Shown piece after piece: positions 38,066 through 47,200 of a DNA stretch of 64,000 nucleotides; positions within the stretch are counted from its first letter, which is position 1, and each line of letters starts with the position of its first letter. Where the stretch lies: positions 1-64,000 of the forward strand of contig DATCHW010000259.1 of the NCBI GenBank assembly GCA_036508135.1, read 5' to 3'. The notes under the pieces were generated by a model. It worked only from the letters and a program-made list of their open reading frames with translations, ran no database searches and was not told the origin of the DNA. The position numbers were made by a program, and so were the translations under genes. The stretch comes from DATCHW01 sp036508135. Lineage in GTDB: Bacteria; Bacteroidota; Ignavibacteria; Tepidaquicellales; Tepidaquicellaceae.

Positions 38066-38098
38066 TGGCTACGATTTGGCTACGATTTGGCTACGAAA
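38066..38098. repeat. Triple 11-bp direct repeat, possible att/arm sites
   Basis: The unit TGGCTACGATT occurs three times head to tail (38066-38076, 38077-38087, 38088-38098, the last with AA for TT). It lies 50 bp beyond the tRNA-Thr gene at the presumed left end of the element. Short direct repeats of this kind next to a tRNA are often integrase arm-binding or excisionase sites. That role is inferred. Confidence 0.6.
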
Positions 38099-38326
38099 TT
38101 CGCTGTCGTGAGAATAATAATTTTTCATCCATAATCTTGGTTTTATAGTAAATATATCCAATATGTGCGAAAGTTTCCCCAAATATAAAAATTACAACAA
38201 TATAAAACCATTTTTATAAGCAAATTCAGGTGGAATTTTAGTATAATAGTGTGTTAAAATTGCAAATATTATACCTATCGAAAAAATTACTAATTCGATT
38301 AATTGTTCTTGTCTAGTTAATTTCAT
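38091..38326 (-). pseudogene. Small two-helix membrane protein, frameshifted in an A-run
   Basis: From ATG 38326 the frame reads MKLTRQEQLIELVIFSIGI and stops after 41 codons. Adding one A to the five-base run at 38211-38215 (T on the + strand) restores a 78-aa frame: PPEFAYKKWFYIVVIFIFGE, then AHIGYIYYKTKIMDEK to a stop at 38091. The repaired protein has two hydrophobic helices (about residues 10-28 and 42-60). It is either a recently broken gene or a homopolymer sequencing error. It lies 65 bp downstream of the PHP-SMC ATPase on the same strand. Confidence 0.6.
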
Positions 38327-38391
38327 AAAATTATTTTTAATTTTATTTAATTAGTTCCTTTAAGAAGACTAATGTGCACATGTAGTGATGA

Positions 38392-41391
38392 TTATATATC
38401 ATATTTAACTTTACGATTTACGAAAGCTGGCTTTGTTCCTTCAAGTACATTTAAAACTTTTTCTTTAATAATTGGATTTTCTAAACTTCCCGAAATGTAA
38501 GTGATAAGATTGTTTTTTGATTTATCAATATGTGCGTAGATAACCTGTTCTGAGTCACAAACAACTGCTAAATTAGGATTATGTGTTACAATAATTATCT
38601 GTCTTTCTGATTTAACTTGTTTAATAAATGGGACTAATCTTAGAAATACTGTTTCGTTGTCTAGATTTTCTTCTGGTTGATCGATAATAATCGGTCTCTT
38701 ATCTATATCTATAAGTAAATAAAATATTAATAACAATGTTCCTTTCTCACCGGGTGAAAGATTTGTTATTTGCCCATCAGCATATTTTATTTCAAATTTT
38801 ATTTCTATGTAATCTAAGGAAAAGATGAAATCATATAGTTCCTTACGAGTTTTTAACAATTGAGAGTCAAAATCTAACTTTTCTTTAGTTGTATGATTTA
38901 CTTTTAACGCTTCTATTATTTTGTCAGGTAAACTTATGATTTCATCTATTGAGTGCAATTTTATATTCATTAATATTTCTTGAAGTATTTTTTTGCCATC
39001 ATCTTTACCTTGAAATGTTCCTTTTCTTTGTTGATTTATTAATTCTAAAAATAAATCTATAACGTTATCTACAAACTTTAATTTTGCATCGAAAGTAATA
39101 AAATTATTCTCATTTATGCCGAAATGTTTAGCTTGATTTATTGCATACTCTTTTGAAAATTTATAAACTGAAGGATAGATATCTTTAGAAGTTAATAACA
39201 ATTCTGCTATTTTTTTTGATTTGGTTAATCTATCTTTCCTTAAATTGTTTAATTTACTAGGGATAATGGTTTTTATAAAATTAATTTTATCATCAAAATA
39301 TGAAATAGTATCCAAAGTAACTTTGTCACCAATAATTTCTCGCTTTTTCCGCTCCCACTTTTCAATACTTTCCTTATATTTTTGATATTCTTTTTGTTCT
39401 TCATCCAGCTTTTTATTGATTTCTTTTAGTTCCTTATTACTCGCATTTATTTCTTTTTCAGATTCACCCCTTTTTAATTTTAAAGTTTCACTTTCTTTTT
39501 CAATTTCTATTATTTTGTCTTTAATGACTTTATCATCTATTTCTAATTTCAGTAACATATTAACATCAATTGTATATTTAACTATGGCTTCGTTATCTTC
39601 AATCTCTTTTTTCAAATTATCGAATACTATCCTAATATATTTCAGTTTATCTATAACTTCATTTAAGTTCTTCTTGTCTAATAATATTTCTTCGAGTCTA
39701 CTATTTAATTTTTTAAATTCATTTTCAGAAGTAGTTATTTTAGTTTTTAATAAATCAATTTGTTTTTTGACCTCTTCTGGTAGTTTTTTACTAGGTTCTG
39801 ATACGTCTTTTGGTTTTACAAGCTCAACTAGTTGTCTTTTCTTTTCATCTAATTTATTAGTTAATTTCTCCAAGTTATTCGGTAATTCATACAATTCATA
39901 TTCTTCTACCTTTTTATTAATCTCAACAATCTGTTCTTTAATTATAGAAATTTGATTATTAATAGACTTTCTCTTCATATTGATCAGCTCATCTAAGTCT
40001 TCTGCATCAGGTTTCTCCTCTTTTGGTATGTGTGAAAAAATCACTCTGTTTATTTCATCCTGCAATCTTGATGTACTTAAATCTTCACAAAGTTCTTGAA
40101 CAAAATACTGAGAAAGATAGACAACTTTAGAAGTAAGTTCGTTTACATAATCCGGCTTAGCAAATTGTTTTGTGTTTTCAAAATTGTCGTGCAGTTTAAT
40201 AGAAGCTTTATATTTTTTACAGCTGCTATGACTAAGAAATTTAAGAGGGTCTAAAAATGAAAATTTTCTCATATCAGCATTTCCTGTCATCCCAATAATA
40301 TCCGCTAATGCACTTTTACCACTTCCTTTTTTCCCTATTATAGAAACTAAACCGGGATTTAAATTAATCTCGTTTGGTTTGTCAAACCATTCGTTATCAT
40401 CTTTGCTTGTTTCTATTGTAATCTTATCTACGAAAAGTTCTTTATTATATTCGACAAATTCTTTTTTAGGTGGGATATCACCAATGAATGTTCTTTCATT
40501 TGGTTCTATCAAAATCTGCTTTAATCCATTATAAGTTGGATCCGATTTAATCCACATCAAATTTCCTTCTTCATCAGGTTTTGCAATATCTTTCAAACAG
40601 CGACAATCTGAGGCAATTGTGGGAATAGGATTAGTAGTTAGATTAGGCTTAGTTTTAATAAATGCTATAACTTCATCAATTGCTTTTTTGTTTATGCTTT
40701 GAAGGATAATATTACAATGATAATTGAAAATATTAGCTAAATGTGTTCTATCCGTCTTGGTTCTTTCCTGTAATAACCCATTATCTGAATTACAATGTGG
40801 GAATATATATAGAAAATTAGTATCTCCTGTCTCTTTCATTATATCAATAACAGCTTTACTACTACAAACAGTTAATATACCATCATCATCCTTACGTGAA
40901 TGAATATCTATTCTATCTAAAAATGTCTTAGTGCCTTCTGAATAAGATTGTTTACTAAATGGTGGCTTCTCAAATGCGATTAGAATATGAATACCCTCAA
41001 CATTGATTTCAACGCCGGGTATTATTTTTAAGTTACTTCCCTTTGAAAACTCAACGAATTTATCATAAAGAATTTCGTGGTTATAATTATGGTCAGTTAA
41101 TAAAACACACCCAAGATCCGTTTTGAAAGTTTCACAAAAAGAAATAAATGTTCTTACATAATTATAACATCGTATGTTAATATCAATTGAGGAATCATTA
41201 AAATAAAGTTTAGAATCGAATTTAAGAGCATTATCTTCTCCTCCGACTGAAGTTACAAATTTTTCCCAATTATCAGGATTTGATGCTTTAATTTCTTCAT
41301 AATAATCTTTTAATTCAATATATCCATCATCAATTATTGTTTGGACCTGTAAATCCCAAATCCTCCATAAAGAACCAATACTATAACTCAT
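38392..41391 (-). CDS. PHP-domain/SMC-like AAA ATPase (TrlF family)
   Basis: 999 aa. An N-terminal PHP phosphoesterase domain (residues about 1-300) carries several metal-binding positions: D100-H101 (LLTDHNYN), E128 (PGVEIN), H199 (FPHC) and D262 (ASDC). The usual first motif HxH reads QVQ (15-17, WDLQVQT). Walker A GKKGSGKS is at 353-360. A long coiled coil (about 440-720) follows, then an ABC-type signature SPGEKG near 876, Walker B IIIDQPEENLDN and H-loop THNPN. This rad50/SMC layout with PHP is the TrlF-like family, often found in defence islands. It probably senses or cleaves nucleic acid or nucleotides; activity is uncertain with the altered motif. Confidence 0.85.
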   Translation of the reverse strand: MSYSIGSLWRIWDLQVQTIIDDGYIELKDYYEEIKASNPDNWEKFVTSVGGEDNALKFDSKLYFNDSSIDINIRCYNYVRTFISFCETFKTDLGCVLLTDHNYNHEILYDKFVEFSKGSNLKIIPGVEINVEGIHILIAFEKPPFSKQSYSEGTKTFLDRIDIHSRKDDDGILTVCSSKAVIDIMKETGDTNFLYIFPHCNSDNGLLQERTKTDRTHLANIFNYHCNIILQSINKKAIDEVIAFIKTKPNLTTNPIPTIASDCRCLKDIAKPDEEGNLMWIKSDPTYNGLKQILIEPNERTFIGDIPPKKEFVEYNKELFVDKITIETSKDDNEWFDKPNEINLNPGLVSIIGKKGSGKSALADIIGMTGNADMRKFSFLDPLKFLSHSSCKKYKASIKLHDNFENTKQFAKPDYVNELTSKVVYLSQYFVQELCEDLSTSRLQDEINRVIFSHIPKEEKPDAEDLDELINMKRKSINNQISIIKEQIVEINKKVEEYELYELPNNLEKLTNKLDEKKRQLVELVKPKDVSEPSKKLPEEVKKQIDLLKTKITTSENEFKKLNSRLEEILLDKKNLNEVIDKLKYIRIVFDNLKKEIEDNEAIVKYTIDVNMLLKLEIDDKVIKDKIIEIEKESETLKLKRGESEKEINASNKELKEINKKLDEEQKEYQKYKESIEKWERKKREIIGDKVTLDTISYFDDKINFIKTIIPSKLNNLRKDRLTKSKKIAELLLTSKDIYPSVYKFSKEYAINQAKHFGINENNFITFDAKLKFVDNVIDLFLELINQQRKGTFQGKDDGKKILQEILMNIKLHSIDEIISLPDKIIEALKVNHTTKEKLDFDSQLLKTRKELYDFIFSLDYIEIKFEIKYADGQITNLSPGEKGTLLLIFYLLIDIDKRPIIIDQPEENLDNETVFLRLVPFIKQVKSERQIIIVTHNPNLAVVCDSEQVIYAHIDKSKNNLITYISGSLENPIIKEKVLNVLEGTKPAFVNRKVKYDI

Positions 41392-41476
41392 ATTATTTAA
41401 GTTAATTTATTTTAAAATTTTCTGTGTTGTTAGGAGTTTCTCTCACGACAGTTTAACTCTTACTTAATTTACTCAT

Positions 41477-41689
41477 TTATTTATTTTCATTAACTATAAA
41501 AAAACCCCCTGTTTTCACAGAGGATAAATTTTTTATAACATTTTTATTAATCGAGTATTTAATATGTTGTTTAGTAGTATTTACTTTTTTCCCCTTAAAA
41601 TCATCTAATTCTTTAAGCGAAGATGTCTTTCTGCCATTTTTCAGGTTTAACTCTATAAAATCAATATGATTATTGCTATTTTTGCTCAT
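41477..41689 (-). CDS. Hypothetical 70-aa protein
   Basis: Starts MSKNSNNHIDFIELNLKNGR and ends GGFFIVNENK; mixed charge, no membrane segment, no family recognised. The Shine-Dalgarno is poor. A near-palindromic hairpin (41694-41734) lies directly upstream. It follows the integrase gene on the same strand after a terminator, so it would need its own promoter. Coding status is moderate only. Confidence 0.4.
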   Translation of the reverse strand: MSKNSNNHIDFIELNLKNGRKTSSLKELDDFKGKKVNTTKQHIKYSINKNVIKNLSSVKTGGFFIVNENK

Positions 41690-41693
41690 ATAA

Positions 41694-41734
41694 CGTATTA
41701 TTCAGGTGTCATTTTTTGACACTTCAGTAATACG
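41694..41734. repeat. 18-bp imperfect inverted repeat between integrase and the 70-aa gene
   Basis: Arms 41694-41711 and 41717-41734 match at 15 of 18 positions (outer CGTATTA and inner TGTCA exact) around a T-rich loop. It ends 5 bp before the start codon of the 70-aa gene. It could be an operator, a leader hairpin, or an integrase-related site. Confidence 0.55.
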
Positions 41735-41748
41735 ATGTATAGAAATAA

Positions 41749-41773
41749 AAAAGGGGATTTGGAAATCCCCTTT
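41749..41773 (-). terminator. Intrinsic terminator of the integrase gene
   Basis: AAAAGGGGATTT and AAATCCCCTTT form an 11-bp stem with a GG loop, overlapping the integrase stop codon. T-runs follow on the minus strand. Confidence 0.75.
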
Positions 41774-42734
41774 AAGCTATGAGTTGTAAATAAATCTGCG
41801 TAGTTGATAAATTGGAATGACCTAATAAACTCATAATTTCATACAAAGGTTTTCCTTGCTTTGAGAGTAGGGAAGCATAGCGGTGTCTTAAGTTATGAAA
41901 TCCCCAGGATTTCTGCCCAAGTGTTTTAACCTTTCTTTCCAAGAACTTCGGTTGTTCAATCCAATTCGGGAAAAGTAATTCATCAGGTTTTAATCTAATA
42001 CGTTTCAGACATTTAGGTAGTGGAATTTTTCGCGGTACTAAATTCGAGTTCTTACTTTTTCTTGTATAAAGAACAACATATTCATCAAAGATATCAGAAC
42101 CTTTTACTTTCAGGGCTTCGTTTATTCTGGCACCGGTTTCGACTATGAAATCAATTAAAAATTTCTGATTATTATCACATATTTTTTTAACTGCTTCTAT
42201 GTCTTTATCCTTTGGTATATATTTCAATCTTTTTACTACCGAAAAATGTTTAATTCCATGACAAGGATTTTTTATAGAAAGATCATATTGCTCTATAACG
42301 TGATTAAAAAGAGCTTTATAAATAGCAAGCATTGCATTAACAACATAGTTATCTTTATTATGTTTTTGAAGTCTCTGGGAAGTCTGCAATAGTAAATTTT
42401 CAATGTCGGCTCGTTTTATGGTATCTATCGGAATATCTCCTAAAACCTCTAAAATTACCTTATAGTAGCGTTTATTGTCTTTATAATATGCTTTACACTT
42501 TTTTGTCTTAACGTAGTCCAGTCGGGCGTTTATAGCCTCTAGTAAAGTGATAGAGGCATTTCCGGAATCTAAATCACGGGCTTTTTTAGAGACTTCATCA
42601 AATTTCCTGTTTTCGGCTCTTTTTGCTTCGGCTTTGGAAATATAGATGCATTTAGAGATATAGGTTTTTCCTGAATAAGAAAATTTGTACCAGTATTTAA
42701 TGCCTGATTTAAGTTTACGGGAATATTGGCTCAT
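41772..42734 (-). CDS. int: Tyrosine recombinase/integrase
   Basis: 320 aa. An N-terminal arm-type DNA-binding region (SGIKYWYKFSYSGKTYISK), a SAM-like core-binding domain (about 60-160) and a catalytic domain. The catalytic set is complete: Arg203 (ETGARINEAL), Lys226/228 (YTRKSK), His280-x-x-Arg283 (HNLRHR), His306 (LGHSN) and nucleophile Tyr315 (TTQIYLQ). It would integrate and excise the surrounding element. The start overlaps the upstream 73-aa gene by 4 bp (ATGA), so the two are translationally coupled. It lies 3.7 kb from tRNA-Thr, farther than usual for a tRNA-targeting integrase. Confidence 0.95.
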   Translation of the reverse strand: MSQYSRKLKSGIKYWYKFSYSGKTYISKCIYISKAEAKRAENRKFDEVSKKARDLDSGNASITLLEAINARLDYVKTKKCKAYYKDNKRYYKVILEVLGDIPIDTIKRADIENLLLQTSQRLQKHNKDNYVVNAMLAIYKALFNHVIEQYDLSIKNPCHGIKHFSVVKRLKYIPKDKDIEAVKKICDNNQKFLIDFIVETGARINEALKVKGSDIFDEYVVLYTRKSKNSNLVPRKIPLPKCLKRIRLKPDELLFPNWIEQPKFLERKVKTLGQKSWGFHNLRHRYASLLSKQGKPLYEIMSLLGHSNLSTTQIYLQLIA

Positions 42735-42952
42735 TTTTTACCTCTTTTTTTAAGCTTTTTATTAATCTTTTCAGTAATACAGTCTGTTAAGGCTTCATAT
42801 AATTGGCGGTTAATGCTTAATGTGTTCCTGAGCCTGAATTCTAAAACATCTATGTCTTTAGCAAAAGTCGGGATCTTCACTATTACAGGGTGAAAGACGA
42901 TATTCTCTTCTTCTTCTTTGTAGTAATATTCTTTGATTTCTAAATGTAGCAT
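42731..42952 (-). CDS. Hypothetical 73-aa protein coupled to the integrase
   Basis: Starts MLHLEIKEYYYKEEEENIVF and ends KKLKKRGKK, so it is acidic at the N-terminus and strongly basic at the C-terminus. A strong AAAGGAG precedes its ATG. Its stop overlaps the integrase start by 4 bp. It may modulate integration or DNA binding; no family recognised. Confidence 0.7.
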   Translation of the reverse strand: MLHLEIKEYYYKEEEENIVFHPVIVKIPTFAKDIDVLEFRLRNTLSINRQLYEALTDCITEKINKKLKKRGKK

Positions 42953-43079
42953 TTTATTCTCCTTTCAGTTTTAATTTTAATGAACTATTTTTGATTGTGG
43001 TAAAAATTTGGTCTGATATGTGTGATGGTGGTGTGTTTGGCTTTTGAAAAATTAAAAGGGCGTTGGGTAAGGAATTGTA

Positions 43080-43313
43080 ATGAAACCTACCCGCTACCTG
43101 TCTGTCAAAGAAGTAGCCGCTATCGTCAGAATCAGTGAGAAGACTGTCTATAAACTTATAGTAAAAGGCGAAATCGCTGGACACTTTAAGTTGGGGTCTA
43201 TTCATTTGATTGATGAAGAGGTTTTTATGACAGATTTGAAAGTTAAGGCAACAACTAAGCACTTGGCCAAAAAAGTAACGGAGAGCCGTGATAAACACGG
43301 ACTGCTCCGCTAA
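43080..43313 (+). CDS. xis: Excisionase-family/MerR-like helix-turn-helix protein
   Basis: 77 aa, beginning MKPTRYLSVKEVAAIVRIS, then EKTVYKLIVKGEIAGHFKLG, the signature of HTH_17/excisionase-type winged helices that bind att arms. The AAGGAATTG before ATG is acceptable. It is transcribed divergently from the integrase operon across a 127-bp region and ends at a terminator. Role in excision is by family and position. Confidence 0.8.
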   Translation: MKPTRYLSVKEVAAIVRISEKTVYKLIVKGEIAGHFKLGSIHLIDEEVFMTDLKVKATTKHLAKKVTESRDKHGLLR

Positions 43314-43318
43314 CCTTG

Positions 43319-43346
43319 AAGCCTGCCTTTTTAGGTGGGCTTTTTT
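43319..43346 (+). terminator. Intrinsic terminator after the excisionase-like gene
   Basis: A 10-bp stem (43319-43328 with 43333-43342, two G-T pairs) with a TTTT loop and a following T-run, 5 bp after the stop codon. It also lies at the end of the convergent 56-aa gene. Confidence 0.8.
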
Positions 43347-43348
43347 AA

Positions 43349-43519
43349 TCATCTCTTTTTACCACCGCAATATCTACGATGAGTACTTAAACACTTAGGA
43401 TGATGTTTTGTTCTGTTTGGTCTATGAGATTTTCCAAAAGCAAATATTCCTGCTTGCCTTTTAAATTCTCTACCAAAACCACCGGCTTGTCGCCTGAATT
43501 CTTTTGACCATTTACCCAT
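43349..43519 (-). CDS. Small basic Gly/Arg/His-rich protein (56 aa)
   Basis: ATG at 43519 preceded by AAAGGAG. Starts MGKWSKEFRRQAGGFGREFK, contains a near-repeat of the R-Q-A-G motif, then a His/Arg stretch (SHRPNRTKHH) and two Cys (PKC, RYC). High positive charge suggests nucleic-acid binding, perhaps with a small zinc site. It converges on the excisionase-like gene. Strong ribosome-binding site and clean frame support it being real. No family recognised. Confidence 0.65.
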   Translation of the reverse strand: MGKWSKEFRRQAGGFGREFKRQAGIFAFGKSHRPNRTKHHPKCLSTHRRYCGGKKR

Positions 43520-43921
43520 TGTGTAACTCCTTTCTTTTTTAATTTTTAGGGTTACTCAAAATTAAATATAAGATTGTAAAAGTACATTAAACCCTTTTCT
43601 CTGTGAAAGTAAATTTAGGAATATCTTCGCCTTTTTCGGGTTAAGAAATCTGAATTAGTGGTGTGTGACTAAATAAGTTTGATATTTAGAAGGTTGGAAT
43701 GAGCGATTTGAAATACAAAGAAAAGATAAGCAAAAAATTCAGGTAAAGTCCGGTAAATTCAGGGAAAGAAAAATAGTAAAGAACTATACTCTTAGTATAG
43801 CAAAGCCAGATAATTTTTACAAACAATATTTATTAAAAATATCAATTATTTAAAAAGATTAGTATCTATGGTTTTAAGTAGAGATAATGTTGATAACTTA
43901 ATAAAGCAATAATAAACGGGC
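43520..43921. other. Intergenic stretch without a convincing gene
   Basis: About 400 bp of AT-rich DNA between the 56-aa gene and the putative ncRNA promoter. Only very short frames are seen (a 15-codon frame at about 43700). The upstream part carries the ribosome-binding site and presumably the promoter of the leftward 56-aa gene. Confidence 0.5.
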
Positions 43922-43949
43922 TTGACAAAAATAATTGGTATGATAAAAT
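43922..43949 (+). promoter_or_regulatory. Sigma-70-type promoter for putative ncRNA
   Basis: TTGACA at 43922-43927, a 16-bp spacer, then TAAAAT at 43944-43949. It points into a gene-free stretch that ends in a structured terminator at about 44083. Confidence 0.6.
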
Positions 43950-43955
43950 GATAAT

Positions 43956-44083
43956 ACCTAAAATATATTTATAGAAAACTAAACGAGAAAAGTCCATTGA
44001 TTTAGGCTCTTAGTCGGCTTTTGCGGACCTATTCCTTCAAGGGTAGTTAATGAGAGCCTAAGTTAGCGGATTTTTTATTTTTT
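43956..44083 (+). ncRNA. Candidate structured small RNA
   Basis: No frame of note is present. Positions 43988-44077 fold as nested helices: AAAAGTCC (43988-43995) with GGATTTTT; then TTAGGCTCT (44002-44010) with AGAGCCTAA (44053-44061); a 6-bp hairpin forms inside. A T-run (44071-44083) ends it, giving an RNA of about 125 nt. The exact boundaries are estimates. It could instead be a long attenuator-like terminator, or an element-maintenance RNA. No family recognised. Confidence 0.5.
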
Positions 44084-44256
44084 AAACTGTCTAACACTTT
44101 TATAAGGATATATACAATTCAATCTGCCGGTGGATAAGTTTCTTGGCCGGTATAAAATACAAGAGACTTTAGAAAAATAATATTTATAACATGTCCGCAA
44201 GACTAATAAACAATGCCGCAATGAACTCATTACTTTTAAGTGGTGGTTTTTGCGTT

Positions 44257-47200
44257 TTAGTAATTTATAATTTTTATCTCAAAAGCAATAGGACCTTTAA
44301 AATTAAACGCTATTTTGAAATGTACTCTGGAATTAAATGTAATTTGATTAAAAACATTATCCTCAAAATCTTCTGCCTTTGCCAAAATTGTATCTCCAAT
44401 ACCATCTCTTTGTATTATACAATAATTAGAACCAATTCTGTTTACTTGTCCAATAAATTCATCTTTTAAAAGATAAAGTTTCTTTATTTTATCTTCATAT
44501 GCTAATCTTGCTTTTTCTAGATTATTAAATAAAGATTTCATTTCGTGATAATCTTTACCCATAATATATAATTGCCTCGCATATAGAATCTGTGCATCAT
44601 AATTATTATCACCAGGAGTAAAAGCTCTTTTTAAATGATATAAAATTAATTCATTATCACTTTCTTGCAGTTCAATTAATATTTTTGAATAGAAATAATG
44701 ATGTTTATTTTCATTTCTATTTGACTCTATCGCTTTTTCCATTACCTTTTTAGCTTCAATCAAATTTCCATCCTTAACATATTTTTTCGCCAATCTACTT
44801 GCAACATAAGTATTTGTCGGATTAGCATGAAACGCGTTTTCTAAACATTTTATTACTTTATCTGAATCGTAAATATATTTTGCCAAATCTGCTTCTGCAG
44901 ATAATAAATATGAATTTTGTGGATATTGTTGTAATCCATCCATTAAATTCTTTTGTATATCTTTTATTGTGTCCTCAATTTCTTTATTACTGATATCAAA
45001 ATTTTTAATTTTAAAATCTTCTAATTTTTTTAATCCAATTTTAACGAGTGTATGATAAGCATAATAAGTTTTTGTATATGAATTTTTAAGTTTATTAGCA
45101 AGATTAAATGCTTCATTTCTATATTTTTCTTTTTCAAGTGGAGTATCAACTTTATCTGACATTTTTAAATTATATTCAGCTAATGTATGTCTAATAATAT
45201 CATTATCTGGTGATAAGTCAGAAGCTTTAGTTAAAAATTTCAAACATTCTTTTAGATTACCTCCAGCTCTATTCATTTCATAAATAGCCATTTGATGATA
45301 TAAGCTTGAATCTTCACCAAGTATATTCTGAGCTTCTTTAAAAATAAACTTAACTTTATTTGAATCAGAAAATAAATTTTTCAATTCATTACCTTTTATC
45401 ATCTGTCTAAAAGCTTTTTCATCTGAAGAATACGAAGTATTTAATGCTTGAAGACAGCTTAAATAATTATCAAACTTTTCATTTTGATCTCTAAGTACAT
45501 TATCAAATACAATTTGTGCTATATATGGATGCCTAGCTTTATATTCATATTCTTGAATATATTTATTATCATTTGTGAATATTACTTGTTCAAGAGGTTT
45601 AAAAAATTCTTTTTCAAATTCCTCAAATTTTATTCCATGTAATCTTGATATTATTCCTGCTCTTACAGGAACATCAAATCTATTTAAAATACAAATGGTT
45701 AAATACATAGATTTCGCTTTATTAGGAGTAATATTATTGTATTCATCAACAATAATATCTTCATATTTTTTACCTAAAGTTGCTTCATGCAATGCTACTA
45801 ATAACTGTCTTCCCATTCGTTCTGCAAACTCTTTTCTACATTCGTCATTTGTTTTTCCAGTTAAATTAGTACCAAGAGCATTATGTTTTCTTAATAATTC
45901 AATTAAATTATCAATTTCCTTAAGATTTAGATATTTTAAATCAATTTTAGAAGTTATAAATGGAAACAATTCTTCACAAGATATATTCAATTCATTAATT
46001 CTTTCACAGCCAATGACAGTTAATTTCGAACCTTCGGAACCAATATTTTTAAATAAATGCCTTATTTCTTTAATTCTTCTTGAAATATTATCTACAAATA
46101 AAAATAAACGTTCACCGGATAAAATTATTAATTCTTTTATAAAATCTGTTTTTATAGAACCACCAGTTTTGATATAAAGACACAATTTGGCATAATCCTT
46201 TGCTGCATCCCACGCAATTCTTCTTAAAAGAATAGATTTTCCAGCACCAGCGTGAGCTTGTACAATAATAAATTCAGGTTTATTATTATACTCTTCTTCT
46301 TCAATCAAAAAATGGCTTAATAATATTTCATCAGATAAGTCTCTCCTAACATCCAAATTTTGCTCGATAGCTGACCACTCTTCATTATATCCTCTATAAA
46401 AATCTTTAGCCCGGATAGTTTTTGTAGAAATAACTGATTTAACATAATCAACATCGTACTTCAAAAACTCAAGACAACTAGGACTAATCGAGGAATCATT
46501 CTTTATGAATTTTTCACCTATAGGATGTTGAAATTCTTTCTTTTCAATTTTTAACAATTCTCTTTGATTGTCTGGCAAGATTTCTTTTGCTGATTCAAAT
46601 AAATCTTTAAAAGTTCCTTTAATTAATGTTACTCTTTTTTGCTCCCAAAATCTTTGTTCTTCATCTTCAAATGATGGTATTACAGCAAAATATTTTGGTC
46701 TAGATTTATTTTCGAAATCAATTTGTTTTAAAATACTTCTAAAATTTGGATCATTCAAAGAATATCCAACAAATAATATCTCACTATCACTTGCCCAAGA
46801 ATAGAATTGTCTAAACACATTTCTTCGTTCATTTTCATAATTTATAAACTGTTCGGAACTTATTATTAAAGGACAATTTTCATTAGTTATTCTTGAAATA
46901 CAACCATGTAGTTTTAATAATTTAATATTTATTTCATTATGCATTGATGTGTCTACTCTATCAGTATCATCAATAAAAGGTATTGGGTTTTGTAATCTCT
47001 CAGGACTTTCTTCATATGCGTTTTCAATAAGTCTATCATAATTAGTAGTTGCTATTCCAACCCATTTAAAAGTAGTAATACCTTTGAATATTTCGGTAGG
47101 TTTAAATCTATCAAATATTTCTTTTAGAAATCCCTGAAATGTAAATAGATCTGATTCACTTATAGCTAAATCAGATATTTCCATCAAATTTTTAGTTAGA

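Noticed and set aside
38066..38098. Direct repeats considered as a CRISPR remnant
   Set aside because: The unit is only 11 bp and has no spacers; no cas gene is in the window.
39416..39955. 179-codon rightward frame
   Set aside because: Antisense to the coiled coil of the PHP-SMC ATPase; Ser/Phe-rich shadow.
42954..43352. 132-codon leftward frame
   Set aside because: Antisense to the excisionase-like gene and to its ribosome-binding site; no protein features.
43922..44083. Structured RNA considered as a retron ncRNA
   Set aside because: No reverse transcriptase is encoded nearby.
44191..44469. 92-codon rightward frame at the end of the SIR2 gene
   Set aside because: Mostly antisense to the SIR2-STAND 3' end, with no supporting signal.
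45575..46177. 200-codon rightward frame
   Set aside because: Antisense to the SIR2-STAND gene; composition of a shadow frame and no ribosome-binding site.
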